Positions 24,420 to 35,409 of a stretch of DNA of 64,000 bases are shown one piece after another. A program made the position numbers and the translations under genes. The DNA is from Brachionus plicatilis. Its lineage: Eukaryota; Rotifera; Eurotatoria; Ploima; Brachionidae. The notes beneath the pieces are model-generated. The model was not told where the DNA came from, did not search any database, and worked only from the letters and a program-made list of their open reading frames with translations. Location of the stretch: NCBI GenBank assembly GCA_010279815.1, contig QEOQ01000226.1, forward strand, positions 2,523,411-2,587,410, in the 5' to 3' direction. Position 1 is the stretch's first letter. Every line of letters starts with the position of its first letter.

Positions 24420-24540
24420 TGTGTAAATGTCCAAGATTAGAATAAGTATGGAGTTGTCTTGCTTCTATCATTTCTCTTTTAATTATCTGTCAATACATTA
24501 ATTAATTAATTATTTATCAAAGTTAACTTTAGATTTTTTA
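24420..24540. repeat. Dispersed repeat, second copy at ~29985-30095
   Basis: About 115 bp starting ATGTCCAAGATTAGAATAAG recurs with ~85% identity at 29985-30095 (ATGTCCAAGATTGGAAGAGG). Both copies share CTATC(A/G)TTTCTCTT and TTATCAAAGTTAACTTT. No coding potential; family unknown. Confidence 0.7.
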
Positions 24541-24564
24541 TTAAATAAATGGTTTTCATTTTAC

Positions 24565-24913
24565 CAGAGTTGTTTAAAAATCCGAAAAAAGCCTAAATTA
24601 TTAAATAAAAAGTTTCGTGATCTTCCGTTAAATATAATTTTCCTAGAATAATTACTCTAAATAAATGGAAAAACGAAAAATTTATTTGATTAATTCGTTA
24701 AACCTGAAAAAAAATGACTTTTGGATCTCAGATCTTCGAATCATCAAGATTAACACAATTTATTATTTTAAAATACTTTAGGAATTTTCTAGTCATTATA
24801 TTCATCTTGAAAAAAAAATTGAAAAGTTTTTGGACTCTTTTAAAAAAAAGCCTTTGTCTCGGACTTTTGAAAACTCGGACTTGGACTTGACTTGAGACTT
24901 TTAAACAACTCTG
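24565..24913. mobile_element. hAT-type MITE, perfect 8-bp TSD CATTTTAC
   Basis: Termini CAGAGTTGTTTAAAAATCC and GACTTTTAAACAACTCTG, flanked by CATTTTAC at 24557-24564 and 24914-24921. Same family as 2744-3004, with the same GGACTTGGACTTGACTTGAG segment just inside the right end. Confidence 0.88.
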
Positions 24914-25276
24914 CATTTTACTTTTTTATTAGCTACCTAAAAAAATACTTCACCTACTCGAAAAAATATGATCCGTTTAAATATAGAAGAAAATTAAAAA
25001 ATAAATATATTTAAATACCGACTAACAGTTAAAATATTTTACAGTTCAGGAAAGGAGAATAGAATAACTAAATATTTTTTTTAACTTTTTTTAAAGTTGG
25101 TTAAGAACTTCTATCTTTTTAGATTCCTTTATTAAAAATGACTTGGATAAACTCTTAAGATTAATAGTTAACTAATAATTAACTAATAAGATTCAGAAAT
25201 ATTCAATTTAAAATATTTAAATTTTATAAAAACTTTTTATTAACAAAAAACAATAAGGAAAAATTTTATAAAAATT

Positions 25277-27315
25277 TAAGAATAAATTTTTGCATCGTTA
25301 TCTGAAACCAGTCTGGATGATTCGTTTATTGGGCTATCAAGATCCTCTCGAGGTAGGCTCTATAAAAAGCAAAATATAATACCTTGTTTAGTTTTTCTTT
25401 CTAAAAAAAATTATGGAAAATTCTTACCGATTCGCTTTTTTTATCATTTAAATTTATAAGTATTTTATAAATAGAGAAAGTCATCAAAAATCCTCCAATG
25501 CTTGCTACAATAATTGGAATCACTGTTACTAGTTTAACATAAAATGCAACAGTTTTAAGCTGATTCCTTGTATCGGCGTCCAAAGCTAAATCCTTTAAGT
25601 AAGAGAAAATTATATTTTTATTTCATTATTTGAATAATATTACTTCATCAAACCATACAACCGGAAAAAGTACTGGTTTTACATTTTTAACCAAACTATT
25701 AAATAAATGTTTATAGAAAGAAAACTTTTTTATTAATTATTGTTCACTTTATTTTGTCATTTTGCAACAAGTAAAAACTTATTTGAAGTCTGATATTTCC
25801 TCCCAAAGGTACTGAAGTTGTCTTTAAGATTTTTAAAATTTATCTAAAATATTAAAAAAAAACTCACCGGTTCGAAATGAAGTAAAAAGTCATGAATAGA
25901 TTGATTGGGATTTAAACCACTCAGACCTTCACGAAATTTTGGATCAGCATTTAAAAAGTGAGGCTGTGATATAAATCCTGACACACCTAAAATATATAAA
26001 TTTAAAAAGATTGATTATTTTTTTTGATTTTAACTTACCTCCATAACAGTTACTTATATTTAAAACACCATTTCCTAGACAAGGACCTTCACAGAAGCCT
26101 TCATTTTCTAACTCATAGAATATATTTGGGGTCAAATGGAAATCATATGTGCTGACACCCCCTATGATATTATCTTTTAGATAAGAAAGATGATATGATC
26201 TAAAATAATGTTTTAAAATTGTTTTAAAGTTAAATTTTTGTTTTACCTGCACATATCTGGATTGAATGAATAGATTTTTTTATTCCTGCTCAAAAATGGC
26301 GGGTAAAAAGTCCCATCAGTTCCATTTATTAAATTGGCACTATCAGTTTGCCAAAAATTAAGTTTTCTTCAAAAATAAAATAATCAAATTAAAAATTTTA
26401 TATTTTTTCCTAATGCACCCACTCGACATTTTTCCAAGAGATAATTTTTCCCACATTTTCAGCCGAATCATATCCGGTCATCATTGTATAATTTTGCCAT
26501 TCAGTTCCATTTTCCTTTCAATTTTATATTTAGTGATTCTAAAATAAATTTTAATTTAATTTACTCCATTCAGTAAGCTAAATTTATCATCTTTGATTAC
26601 GTTGGGCAAAAATGTTTTAGCTAGTTCCATCAATGGGTCTTTGTAGCCTGATATTAACTCACCAGCAGTTTTAGTCTCAAAAAGTTTAGTGCCCAAAAAT
26701 GCTAGCAAAGCGTTTACAAGAGCAGGACCAAGCTCTTTAAATCTACTTCGAGCTGTTTGTTCTATCATTCCCTTGATAAATAAATTAAAAAGTAAAAATT
26801 AATATTCTATTAACATACAACAGCCGGAATGTTGAGAAATGTGATTTTATCTGTTTCAAGTCCTGCTGACAAAGATGGTTCAAATTTGAGGGAAACCACA
26901 GGCGTAAATCGGATTTCATTTGGACCCAAAAATTCCACATGTCTTTTTTCCCATTTCTCAGTGTAAACATAGGGTCCTTTTTGTTCCAGTTGTGGCTTTT
27001 CGCCTTTCTCTATTTCATGTGGATTTTTTACATCAAATAAATAATATTTGCGGTAAATTGCTGCTGGCGGATCTGACCAAAATTTATATGCACTTGAATT
27101 ATTTTGAATAATTACATTCTTAATTTTGATAAAAATAGAAAATTATATTTAGGAATTTATGTTTGCTTTGATTTTGGAATTTCCAAATTTACTTCATGGA
27201 TTTTTTTTTTAACCATAGACTGGGAGAAAAAATAAGTAATAACTGCTGTAGCTATTAAACCCAGACCGGACATTAACAACAAAAAATTCAGACAAGAAAT
27301 TTTTCGATTACTCAT
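25277..27315 (-). CDS. CD36/scavenger receptor class B family protein (copy C)
   Basis: Eleven exons can be joined on the minus strand: 27315-27193, 27118-26819, 26771-26565, 26514-26423, 26366-26247, 26199-26039, 25986-25868, 25821-25748, 25695-25644, 25592-25428 and 25359-25277, giving about 498 aa. N-terminal helix (CLNFLLLMSGLGLIATAVIT), then WSDPPAAIYRKYYLFDVKNPHEI, KGPYVYTEKWEKR, ISGYKDPLMELA, GTDGTFYPPFLSR, MCRSYHLSYL, FCEGPCLGNGVLNISNC, SGFISQPHFLNAD, and a C-terminal helix (VTVIPIIVASIGGFLMTF) followed by a tail rich in acidic and serine residues. It has more introns than copy A at shared positions, so A has probably lost introns or C gained them. The end coordinate may be off by one base. 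Likely role: lipid uptake or transport at the plasma membrane or lysosome. Confidence 0.94.
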
Positions 27316-27899
27316 TTTTTTAAAAACTAAATTTAGAACTGAAAGTAAATATCTTTTTATAAGTCCTTTTAAGAAGCCATGTTATCTTTCATTATTTTTT
27401 CTAAACGTGAGTAAAAATAAACATTATCTTCGAATAAGCATGATCTGTTACTTAACACAAGTCTCTCTTACTTAATTCGGCATATCTATATTTTAAAATT
27501 TTAAAATTCTAAATAAAGATTCTTGACCTCAAATTTAAAAATAAATGATTCTCTATCCAAATAGATGCTCGTTGTATCCTTTTAAATACACATTTTGAAC
27601 AAATATTTTTTATTCTAAAGCATCAAGATGAATTTATAAATAATTGAATAACACTTAGCAAAAAATTTAACAAATATTTAAATTCTCTTATTTTAAGTAT
27701 TTTAGCCCCAAAATGTTTTTTTAGACTTCAAAGACAATGATTTATCCTGGCAAAAATGTGTCTTATGACTAGACTTTGCCAGGCTTTAAATTTGTAGATA
27801 AAAAACAAGTAAATAAGTAATAAATAAAATGATAATTTTATTTAGTACTACTAAAAGGATGTTGAAACCTGACTCTAAGAATTAAATAGATACATAATT

Positions 27900-28290
27900 A
27901 GTGGAAATGACTGGCTATTCTTATGATGAGATGGTTGGTAAAATTTGGCGCTTGATGAAGAAGACCCATGGTGAAAATTAAAAAAAATAATTATGAAGTT
28001 TCACATGCCTCTTTTAGTGGTATTTACAATTGAGAGTGAAATTAAATTGATGGTCTCGTTGCCGGAAGAGTATCAAGACGAAAACTTGGAACCTCTTGAG
28101 CCGATTGATGAAAAAATTATTTTTGAAATGTTTGAAGGATTTAAATGTTACTAAAGGTAAAAAAGAAATGAATTGGCAAAATTAAATTAATTTTTTTTTA
28201 AAGAGAACCTTTTCGGGATCTGTAAATTCGAATACTGATCAGTCGGAAAACAAAAATTTAAAAAAATGGCTAAAAATATAAACACATTAA
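27900..28290 (+). pseudogene. Broken SOUL heme-binding protein copy
   Basis: A diverged duplicate of the gene that follows. Segments align in order: KIWRLMKKTHGEN (~27938), MKFHMPLLVVFTIE (~27992), LMVSLPEEYQDEN...EMFEGFKCY (~28045-28150) and RTFSG after a splice-like junction (~28205). The copy has stops within the first segment and after FKCY, and has lost the acidic loop between FTIE and LMVSLP. Tandem duplication followed by decay is the simple reading. Confidence 0.8.
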
Positions 28291-28804
28291 TTGCTGATAA
28301 TAAGTGCAATGTATTTCTTAGGATCCTCTCTAAAAAACTTTCAATAGACGCTATGAACTTGCTTTATTTTCAGTTTAAAAATTATGCTTAAATTTGTATA
28401 AAATTTAAATCTAGAACTAATATTAAAATTTACCCTTTGAACGAAATATTGTTTTATAAGTCATATGATTTTAAAATTTTTGAAAAATTAAAATTTTCAA
28501 TTATGAATTTATTCAAATAACTATATTTGATTATCTAAAGAAATGTTAGCTAAAAAAAATTATCTTACAAAAAAGTATGATTTATTAATTGTGTTAAAAA
28601 AGACGTTGATTGTTTAAAGAAGGTATAAAATCATCTTTTTCAAGTTTTTTTAATTTGAATTAACCGTTTTTTTTTTAAATTATCACTCAAAGTAAGGTTA
28701 CATTTGAATGCCATTCTTTTTTCATTAGTTCAAATTTATTTTATTTTTTCTAAATTTTGTCTAGAAATTTTCTCAATAATTTAGAAAATTTTTCAAATAA
28801 TATA

Positions 28805-29541
28805 ATGCCTTTTGAAACTTTGAAAACAATGGTTAATGTCGGCAAAAACATTTGCAGTGACTTGACCGTTCCAGTCCAAAAATCGCTGGAAAAAAATGAA
28901 GTAAATTTTAAAGTTTGCTGAAATTTTTATTTTTAATAATTTAAAAGAATTTTGAAACTCGATTTTATGAAAAAAACCGCTATGTAGTCTACAAATATAA
29001 GACTATTGATTCAAAAAACCCAGACAAAAACAATTCGGGAGATGATCCAGTAATGAAAAATGTGTGGCGTTTGATGAAGTATACCCAAGGAGAAAATGAC
29101 AAGAAAAAGAATATGAAGCTTTACATGCCAGTTTTTGTTTGTATCGAAACTATAGGTGAATCACAAGAAGATCCAGAGGGCGATGTAGAATGCGAAGTCA
29201 GAATGATGGTCTCACTGCCTCCTGAATACCAAGGTGAAAATGCAGAAGTACCCATGCCTAATGATCCTGAGCTTTTCATTGATGTTCTCGAAGGATTTAA
29301 ATGCTATGTTAGGTAAGGCTAATAGTAATAGAAAAAATTTATTTTTTTTAATTAATTTTATTTAAGAACTTTTTCTGGTTTTGCAAATGAAAAAATTTTC
29401 AAAACTGAAACAGAAAAACTTAGAATTTCTTTGAATGAAGTTGATATAAAACATCAAAAAAGCAAATGCATTTGTATTGCATATGATCCGCCTTACAAGG
29501 CATTCAATCGACGAAATGAAGTAATTCTAATATCAGTATAG
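28805..29541 (+). CDS. SOUL/HEBP family heme-binding protein
   Basis: Three exons (28805-28900, 28948-29312, 29367-29541) join in frame into 211 aa, matching the ~190-210 aa usual for HEBP1/HEBP2-type proteins, which bind heme or other tetrapyrroles. Family signatures: FETRFYEKNRYVVYKY near residue 33, KLYMPVFVCIET, the VSLPPEYQ segment, FKCYVRTFSGFANE, and the C-terminal YDPPYKAFNRRNEV found just before the stop in the family. The final exon reads straight to TAG, so GAAGTAATT there is coding rather than a donor site. No signal peptide is obvious, suggesting a cytosolic protein. An AATAAA lies ~85 nt downstream (29626). Confidence 0.93.
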
Positions 29542-30194
29542 TTTTATTTTAGCTGGATTTAATTTTTTCTTAAAAAATCGCTTTTTTTTAGTTGCTTTAT
29601 GCATCTTTATTTGAGTCAAATTTATAATAAAAAAACATTTATAATAAATTTCTTTTTTTCTGAATATTCAAAATAATATGTCATCAAATTTTTTTAGTCT
29701 CAAATTAAAAAATTAACTGAAATTCTCGATTTTGTTATATGAGTAGAATATTTTCAAGATAAACAAGAGATCAGGAAAACAAAAAATTTTATTTAAATTT
29801 TAAAAAAAATGTGAAAAGAAAAATTTCCAGGGAAGTTCCGAATGGCAGCGCCTTCTTTGTGGACCTCACGATTTCAATTTCGATTATTTCAGATTTAAAT
29901 TATTAGAAAAACAAGGATTCAAATAAGAATATATTAAAAGTAGAAAATAAATTTTATATTTTTTTTTACTTTGTGGATGTCCAAGATTGGAAGAGGTATG
30001 TAATTGTGTTGCCTCTATCGTTTCTCTTCTAATTCTGTATCAATTCATTAATTAATATACTATTTATCAAAGTTAACTTTTTATTTTTAATATTCAATTT
30101 TGAAACTTTTTTCATTTTTTTGGACGAAAGAAGTTCAATTCCTCAGAGCTAGGACTAGAAGATCGGTTCAATTAAATTGGCTTTAAAATGTTTT
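29542..30194. other. Intergenic, contains second copy of the 24420 repeat
   Basis: 3' flank of the SOUL gene with a poly(A) signal at 29626, then noncoding sequence; 29985-30095 is the second copy of the dispersed repeat. A GC-richer patch at ~29828-29870 (GGGAAGTTCCGAATGGCAGC) has no recognised role. Confidence 0.6.
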
Positions 30195-30794
30195 GGAGTC
30201 TTGTCACCACCATGGACAATAGAAAAATGTCAATTCGTGGACATTTTTTTGTAACAATTGTCCAGGTAAGAAGCCAATTGTCCATTGAATAATTATCTTA
30301 ATGTTAATTATTGAATGTCAATTATAAAAGGGATTATTTTTATATAAGTAATAACAATTTTTTTGACAAACAACATTTTATAGGAATAGCTGTTTGAAAA
30401 ATTTGATTTTATTAAAAATGGAAAAACCAACTGAAACACTAAGACTATACGAAGTAACTGACTCCGACGACAACACTTTGATAATAAATTTGTTAAAAGA
30501 AAAAAAATTGATATTGTCTTCTATTTTTTGTCAGAAATGTAACAAAGATTTCAATATTGTAAATAAAGTTCCTGACGAAAAGATTTCTCCGAAATATATT
30601 ACTTGAGAAATTTTAAAAAATAATTTTTTTCGCTATTTAATATTAATTTGAAATAATTCAAATAAATAAATCAAATAAATTTTTTTGGTCCATGAATTTT
30701 TTCATTTGTCCATCAATTAACCTGGAAAAAAATTAATAAAGAAAATTGTCCACGAATTGACATTTTTCTATTGTCCATGGCGGTGACAAGACCC
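30195..30794 (+). mobile_element. Merlin-like (IS1595/ISXO2-related) element remnant with 7-8-bp TSD
   Basis: Inverted ends GG(A)GTCTTGTCACC...CCATGGACAAT about 45 bp long: left from 30195, right ending 30794. The TSD is ATGTTTT on both sides (30188-30194, 30795-30801). Inside, plus-strand ORF 30394-30606 encodes 70 residues with a leucine-rich stretch then FCQKCNKDF; this resembles the N-terminal zinc-binding part of ISXO2/Merlin transposases. The catalytic domain is missing, so the copy is nonautonomous. Superfamily call rests on that short match plus TIR and TSD size. Confidence 0.7.
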
Positions 30795-30801
30795 ATGTTT
30801 T

Positions 30802-31318
30802 TTTAAGACTATAGCTATCATCAATATTTTCGCTAAATCCTTCATAACTAATTATTTTATCACTTTGATTGAATTAGAATATGAATACCTTAATCTTAAG
30901 CCAAAATTAAATTTTATACTATAATAAAAAATTTCACTAATTTTGGGCGAGTGGTATTGTGAAGCTGCTTATGCTATAGCTTTTTTTACTATTTTTAACC
31001 AAATTTTACCATTCAAAAATGTTTTTTATGTAAATTTACATAAAATACTCATAGAAAATCATTGCTGCATATTAACTTTATAATATTTTAAGAATATATT
31101 CCAGAGACAAAAGTATTGTTAAAAATAAGTGAATTTTCAAAATATTTAATTAAATAACAGTTTAGTATAAAATCTAGGTATCAGTTTTCTTAAGAACAGC
31201 GACCCAAATGCCAATCACTTATTAAAAATTAAAAAAAATAATTTTAATAATTTTATTAATTTAAAAAATACATATATTTATTAGGATATTTAAAATGCAG
31301 CCGTAAATAGAAAAAAAA
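30802..31318. other. Gene-free interval
   Basis: AT-rich, noncoding; serves as 3' flank of the receptor gene on the minus strand. Confidence 0.5.
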
Positions 31319-33640
31319 TTAAAACTTGAAAACTTCTTTTCTATAACTGAGATTTTTTTTCCTAAAAATAAAAATACAAAATATAGCTTTAAATTTTCTG
31401 TTCAAAAAATAATTGATAAAAAATTGAACAATAAATGTGGAATTAATTAGAATTAAATAGAACCAAAACACGTGACCAACTTTTTCTCCGTCGATCGAAT
31501 GCAAAATAGCGTTATTCTCAAGAACATACTGATTTATTTCAATATAGCTAAGCATAAAACTTGGAATACGAGTGAATATCATTGAAATACTATTTATGAA
31601 TATCAATAAAATAGTTTTTTTTAATAAATTTTCCGATTTTGCCTGTTTTATTTTATCATTTTTGAGCATTTTTTTCTTTTTTGAACTTTGTAAATAAATA
31701 AAAATTACAAGTTTTAAATTGATAAATAATATTATCAGACAAATGAGAATATAAAACACGTCTTGAATAAGATTTAACTTGAATCTTAGAGAAAAATACC
31801 AATTAAAGTGAACAGATTTAAATCCAAAAAAATCAATTAGATGAAAGTTTAATATAAATCCCAATAATATTATACACGGAAGCATTACCGAATATACCTT
31901 TGACAAAACGCTGAATCTCTTATGAGTTTTTTTGTTTGTAATGAACAAATATCTCTCTAAAACAACAAGAAAATTGGACAAAACTGCACATGTAATGGAT
32001 GTGTAGCTAAGTAAATTTATTATCTCATATTTTATCAAGAAAAAGATTTTTTCTTTTGAGCGATTGTCCATTTCGCATGAAATATCCTCCAAAAAAGTCA
32101 AATAATCAAAAGAAAAGCTAGTGCTCACATTAATAATTAAAGTTGATGTTGAAAACAGTTCAAAAAAATTTTGAATTTTTAAAAACTTATACATTATTTC
32201 TTTTAAATCTGCTTTGATCAGTGCATAAATGCTGGCGACATGTATTGGCAGTCCGATCAAAATGATAAAATACATGAGAAAAATTTCGATTAGCTTTAGG
32301 GGACAAGAAGATTTTAGGAAAATGTCACAATTAAAGTAGAAATCGCTCTGGACAGCCTGGACTCCACATTTGGCCAACTTTGCTGTAAAATTGCATTCGA
32401 CTATTCTTTGCTCCATGTCTTGGAAACATTTTCGAACAGTTGTTGTTTTCATAGATATTTGTGTTACATCGTCTTTGAAATAACTTTCTAGCTTATAGTT
32501 CATCAAGAGCCATGTCAATGTACATGTGCATTCCATATCAACTTTTGAGTGTATGATTGGAAACACATAATTTTTGTGCGGAAAATAAATAAATTTACAA
32601 AAATCCTTGTCTGGATATTCATAATCTTTGTTTAGATCTTCTAAAATTAAATACAATTTAGAATAAGTTGTTTTCATTAATTTCATTTTTTTATAATTGT
32701 CACAATCTTTAAAATTATCTAATTGAGAAAATCGATTTAGATTAACCATCCATTTGTTGTCTGAATTAAGCAGAAATTGTTCCATGTTACCAAGCTGAAA
32801 AAGCAGTCGTCTCATTTGAAAAAAGTCCGAAAAAGTATCTTCATCAATTTGGTTCAAATTGGATTGAAGAAATACAACATCAAAAGTTAAACCATGTAGA
32901 AGAGAACTAAAAAGGCCCTTTTTAATACTTTTGTTATAATTCCTAAATTCAATTTTTTCCACAAAACTTAAAAATATGTATTTATAATATTCAAATAGTG
33001 GAAAATCATAATAAACAGGAAGGTTATTCATGTGGTCAAAGCTTACAGATTTTAAGTACAAATTGTAGTAAAAAATTGGACATGATCGCTGAGGGTAAGT
33101 CACATTAGTCAATTTGATAAAATGGTCTTGACCGTCGTTGGCAAAAAGAAAGTTTTGTGTAAAATATTTCACTGATGCCACACAATTGCTTTCTTCCGAA
33201 AGGCTTTGACCATCTATGTAAAACTCCATGTGACTGTGTTCAATGTAAACATTTTTAAAATTGTTCAAAATTGACCGAGAATAGTTGAGATGAAATTGTG
33301 AGACGTTTTTTAAAATTAAAGTCTTATTTTTTAAAAATTCAGAATTTGAGTCTAACAGGCCGAAATTGAGCTGGTTAAACATCAAATCAATAGTCACTGT
33401 TTCATAATTGATTAATGATTGAACAAATCGGTTCTCAATGGAGAAACTGGAATTGGATTTACATAAAATTTTGGACAGCGTAGAATGGCATTTGGATTCT
33501 ACGGTATATTTTAGGCAAAAAATATAAAAAAACCAAATCATTTTTAATTTGAGAATAAAAACCATCAAGAAAAAAACCTTTAAGTATTTTTTTAAACGAA
33601 AATAAATAGCGCTATACTTATATATTATTTCATTTATCAA
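31319..33640 (-). CDS. Rhodopsin-like seven-transmembrane receptor with large ectodomain, intronless
   Basis: A 773-codon single-exon gene. A hydrophobic stretch near residues 26-46 looks like a signal peptide, so the real start is probably Met26 or Met34 (33565 or 33541) rather than Met1. The ectodomain (~50-445) has many N-x-S/T sites, paired cysteines before the membrane (CTC, C405, C416, C425, C438, C446) and leucine-spaced segments suggestive of degenerate leucine-rich repeats. Seven hydrophobic helices follow (~449-745). TM3 ends LERYLFI (ERY at ~562-564, the DRY position); TM7 ends FFINYFLNRKFK where NPxxY is usual. The basic third loop (QSSKKKKMLKNDK) is typical. The ligand is unknown; the LRR-plus-7TM plan recalls glycoprotein-hormone/relaxin-type receptors, but similarity is weak. 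It stands alone among intron-rich neighbours, which may reflect retroposition. Confidence 0.83.
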   Translation of the reverse strand: MINEIIYKYSAIYFRLKKYLKVFFLMVFILKLKMIWFFYIFCLKYTVESKCHSTLSKILCKSNSSFSIENRFVQSLINYETVTIDLMFNQLNFGLLDSNSEFLKNKTLILKNVSQFHLNYSRSILNNFKNVYIEHSHMEFYIDGQSLSEESNCVASVKYFTQNFLFANDGQDHFIKLTNVTYPQRSCPIFYYNLYLKSVSFDHMNNLPVYYDFPLFEYYKYIFLSFVEKIEFRNYNKSIKKGLFSSLLHGLTFDVVFLQSNLNQIDEDTFSDFFQMRRLLFQLGNMEQFLLNSDNKWMVNLNRFSQLDNFKDCDNYKKMKLMKTTYSKLYLILEDLNKDYEYPDKDFCKFIYFPHKNYVFPIIHSKVDMECTCTLTWLLMNYKLESYFKDDVTQISMKTTTVRKCFQDMEQRIVECNFTAKLAKCGVQAVQSDFYFNCDIFLKSSCPLKLIEIFLMYFIILIGLPIHVASIYALIKADLKEIMYKFLKIQNFFELFSTSTLIINVSTSFSFDYLTFLEDISCEMDNRSKEKIFFLIKYEIINLLSYTSITCAVLSNFLVVLERYLFITNKKTHKRFSVLSKVYSVMLPCIILLGFILNFHLIDFFGFKSVHFNWYFSLRFKLNLIQDVFYILICLIILFINLKLVIFIYLQSSKKKKMLKNDKIKQAKSENLLKKTILLIFINSISMIFTRIPSFMLSYIEINQYVLENNAILHSIDGEKVGHVFWFYLILINSTFIVQFFINYFLNRKFKAIFCIFIFRKKNLSYRKEVFKF

Positions 33641-34607
33641 GTTACAATTTTCGAAAAATAAAATCTATCATTGAGCTGACAAAAACAAGCTCTTCTTTCC
33701 TGTTATTGTTGTGATTATTATAATTTAAATTTAATTGTTAAAAATGATAAAATTAATAGAAGATGAACATTATTAATTTTGGAATAAAACTGATAATTAA
33801 ACCATCTTTATTTTAAATGAAGATGAGATTTGATATTCGAAAATATAAAAAAACAAAATTGATACTTAGGCTTTTGTTTTTTAGTGACATGAAATTTTAT
33901 ATACAGTAGTACTATATGATAAATGTTTTTTACGTAATTTTACGTAAATTCACGCTAATTTACGTAAAATTACTTGAATTTACCTGAAGCCAAAAAGGGC
34001 AAAAAAGAAAACTTTTTTCGTTATATTTAAATCAATCATAAAATAAAGCAAATTTGCTATTTTATTCAATTTTGATTCTATAAATTAAATCACCGTTTTT
34101 TACCCGATTTTTGGTGACTTTTCGAATTTTAATAAAAAAAAACGAAAAATAAAGTAAAAAAAAGGTAAAAAGCACAATTTCCTTTAGTTTATTTAGTTTC
34201 TTTGGAAATTTTTCCAATGTTGGAAAAAATACTAAGTTAAATTTATTTTTGGCTTTAAATCGATCATTTTTTAAACTTTTTTTTGAAATTAAAAATAAAA
34301 ATTATTTGATTATTAAATTTATTAAAAAGGTTTTGATAATTAATCTATGATTCTATCTAAAATAATTTAAATTGCGTTATCACTTTAAGATTAATAATAT
34401 CAGCAAAATTCTAATTTAGATAAGGATTTAAAATAATATTTATTTCAAGTAAGGTTTAAACATGATTTAAATTTTTATATAAGTTTTAAATTTAAAACAT
34501 ATTATTAATCACGTTCCATTTCATTTAGCTTTTCAAAAATATGTCTTAAAGATGTATTCATACTAGTCCTAACTCAAAATCAAAACTTACACAAAAAATA
34601 AAATATT

Positions 34608-34886
34608 AACTGGTTATATAAGCATCTTGAAGTTAATAATCAATTCAAAATATCATTTCAATTCGAAGAGTTTATCTCTAGAAATTAAAATTAATCTTTA
34701 AATTTATTTAAATAATTTTAATGTAATATGCTTTACATGCTATAAGATTTAAAAAAATAAAATAATTTAAAAAAAATTTTCTCAATCCATTGATATAATT
34801 GATTTTTAAAATTTCAATTTACAAACTGATTTTTTTAGAGTTTATTTTGAAATTTTATTATATATTAACATTAACTGGTTATATAC
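34608..34886. repeat. MITE-like repeat, sister copy at ~51945-52190
   Basis: Begins AAGCATCTTGAAGTTAATAATC, close to the GGCATCTTGAAGTTTA end of other elements here, and continues with ~240 bp shared with 51945-52190 (GAGTTTATCT...ATTAAAATTAATCTTTAAATT). The 13-mer AACTGGTTATATA occurs at both edges (34608 and ~34872), which may mark the insertion. Confidence 0.6.
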
Positions 34887-35123
34887 TATAAATTGAATGT
34901 ATAATACATAAACTGGTGGTATTGTGAAATTCAAATACAAATTGAAAAAAAAATTTTTCATTTTTTGATGAATTAAAATTAAAGTTAATAAAATATACTT
35001 AAAAATTTAGTGCAACATACTTTGTTGCACCTTTTTTACCTTAAAATAAATTTTCTCATGTTTAAATTAGACAAAAAATAAAATATCTTCAACTCTGTAA
35101 ACATGTATCACATATTACTTTAT

Positions 35124-35409
35124 NNNNNNNNNNNNNNNNNNNNNNNNNNNNNNNNNNNNNNNNNNNNNNNNNNNNNNNNNNNNNNNNNNNNNNNNNNNNN
35201 NNNNNNNNNNNNNNNNNNNNNNNNNNNNNNNNNNNNNNNNNNNNNNNNNNNNNNNNNNNNNNNNNNNNNNNNNNNNNNNNNNNNNNNNNNNNNNNNNNNN
35301 NNNNNNNNNNNNNNNNNNNNNNNNNNNNNNNNNNNNNNNNNNNNNNNNNNNNNNNNNNNNNNNNNNNNNNNNNNNNNNNNNNNNNNNNNNNNNNNNNNNN
35401 NNNNNNNNN
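35124..35409. other. Assembly gap (286 N)
   Basis: Run of N between the receptor gene's upstream region and the 3' end of CFAP46. The plus-strand frame that spans it is an artefact. Confidence 1.
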
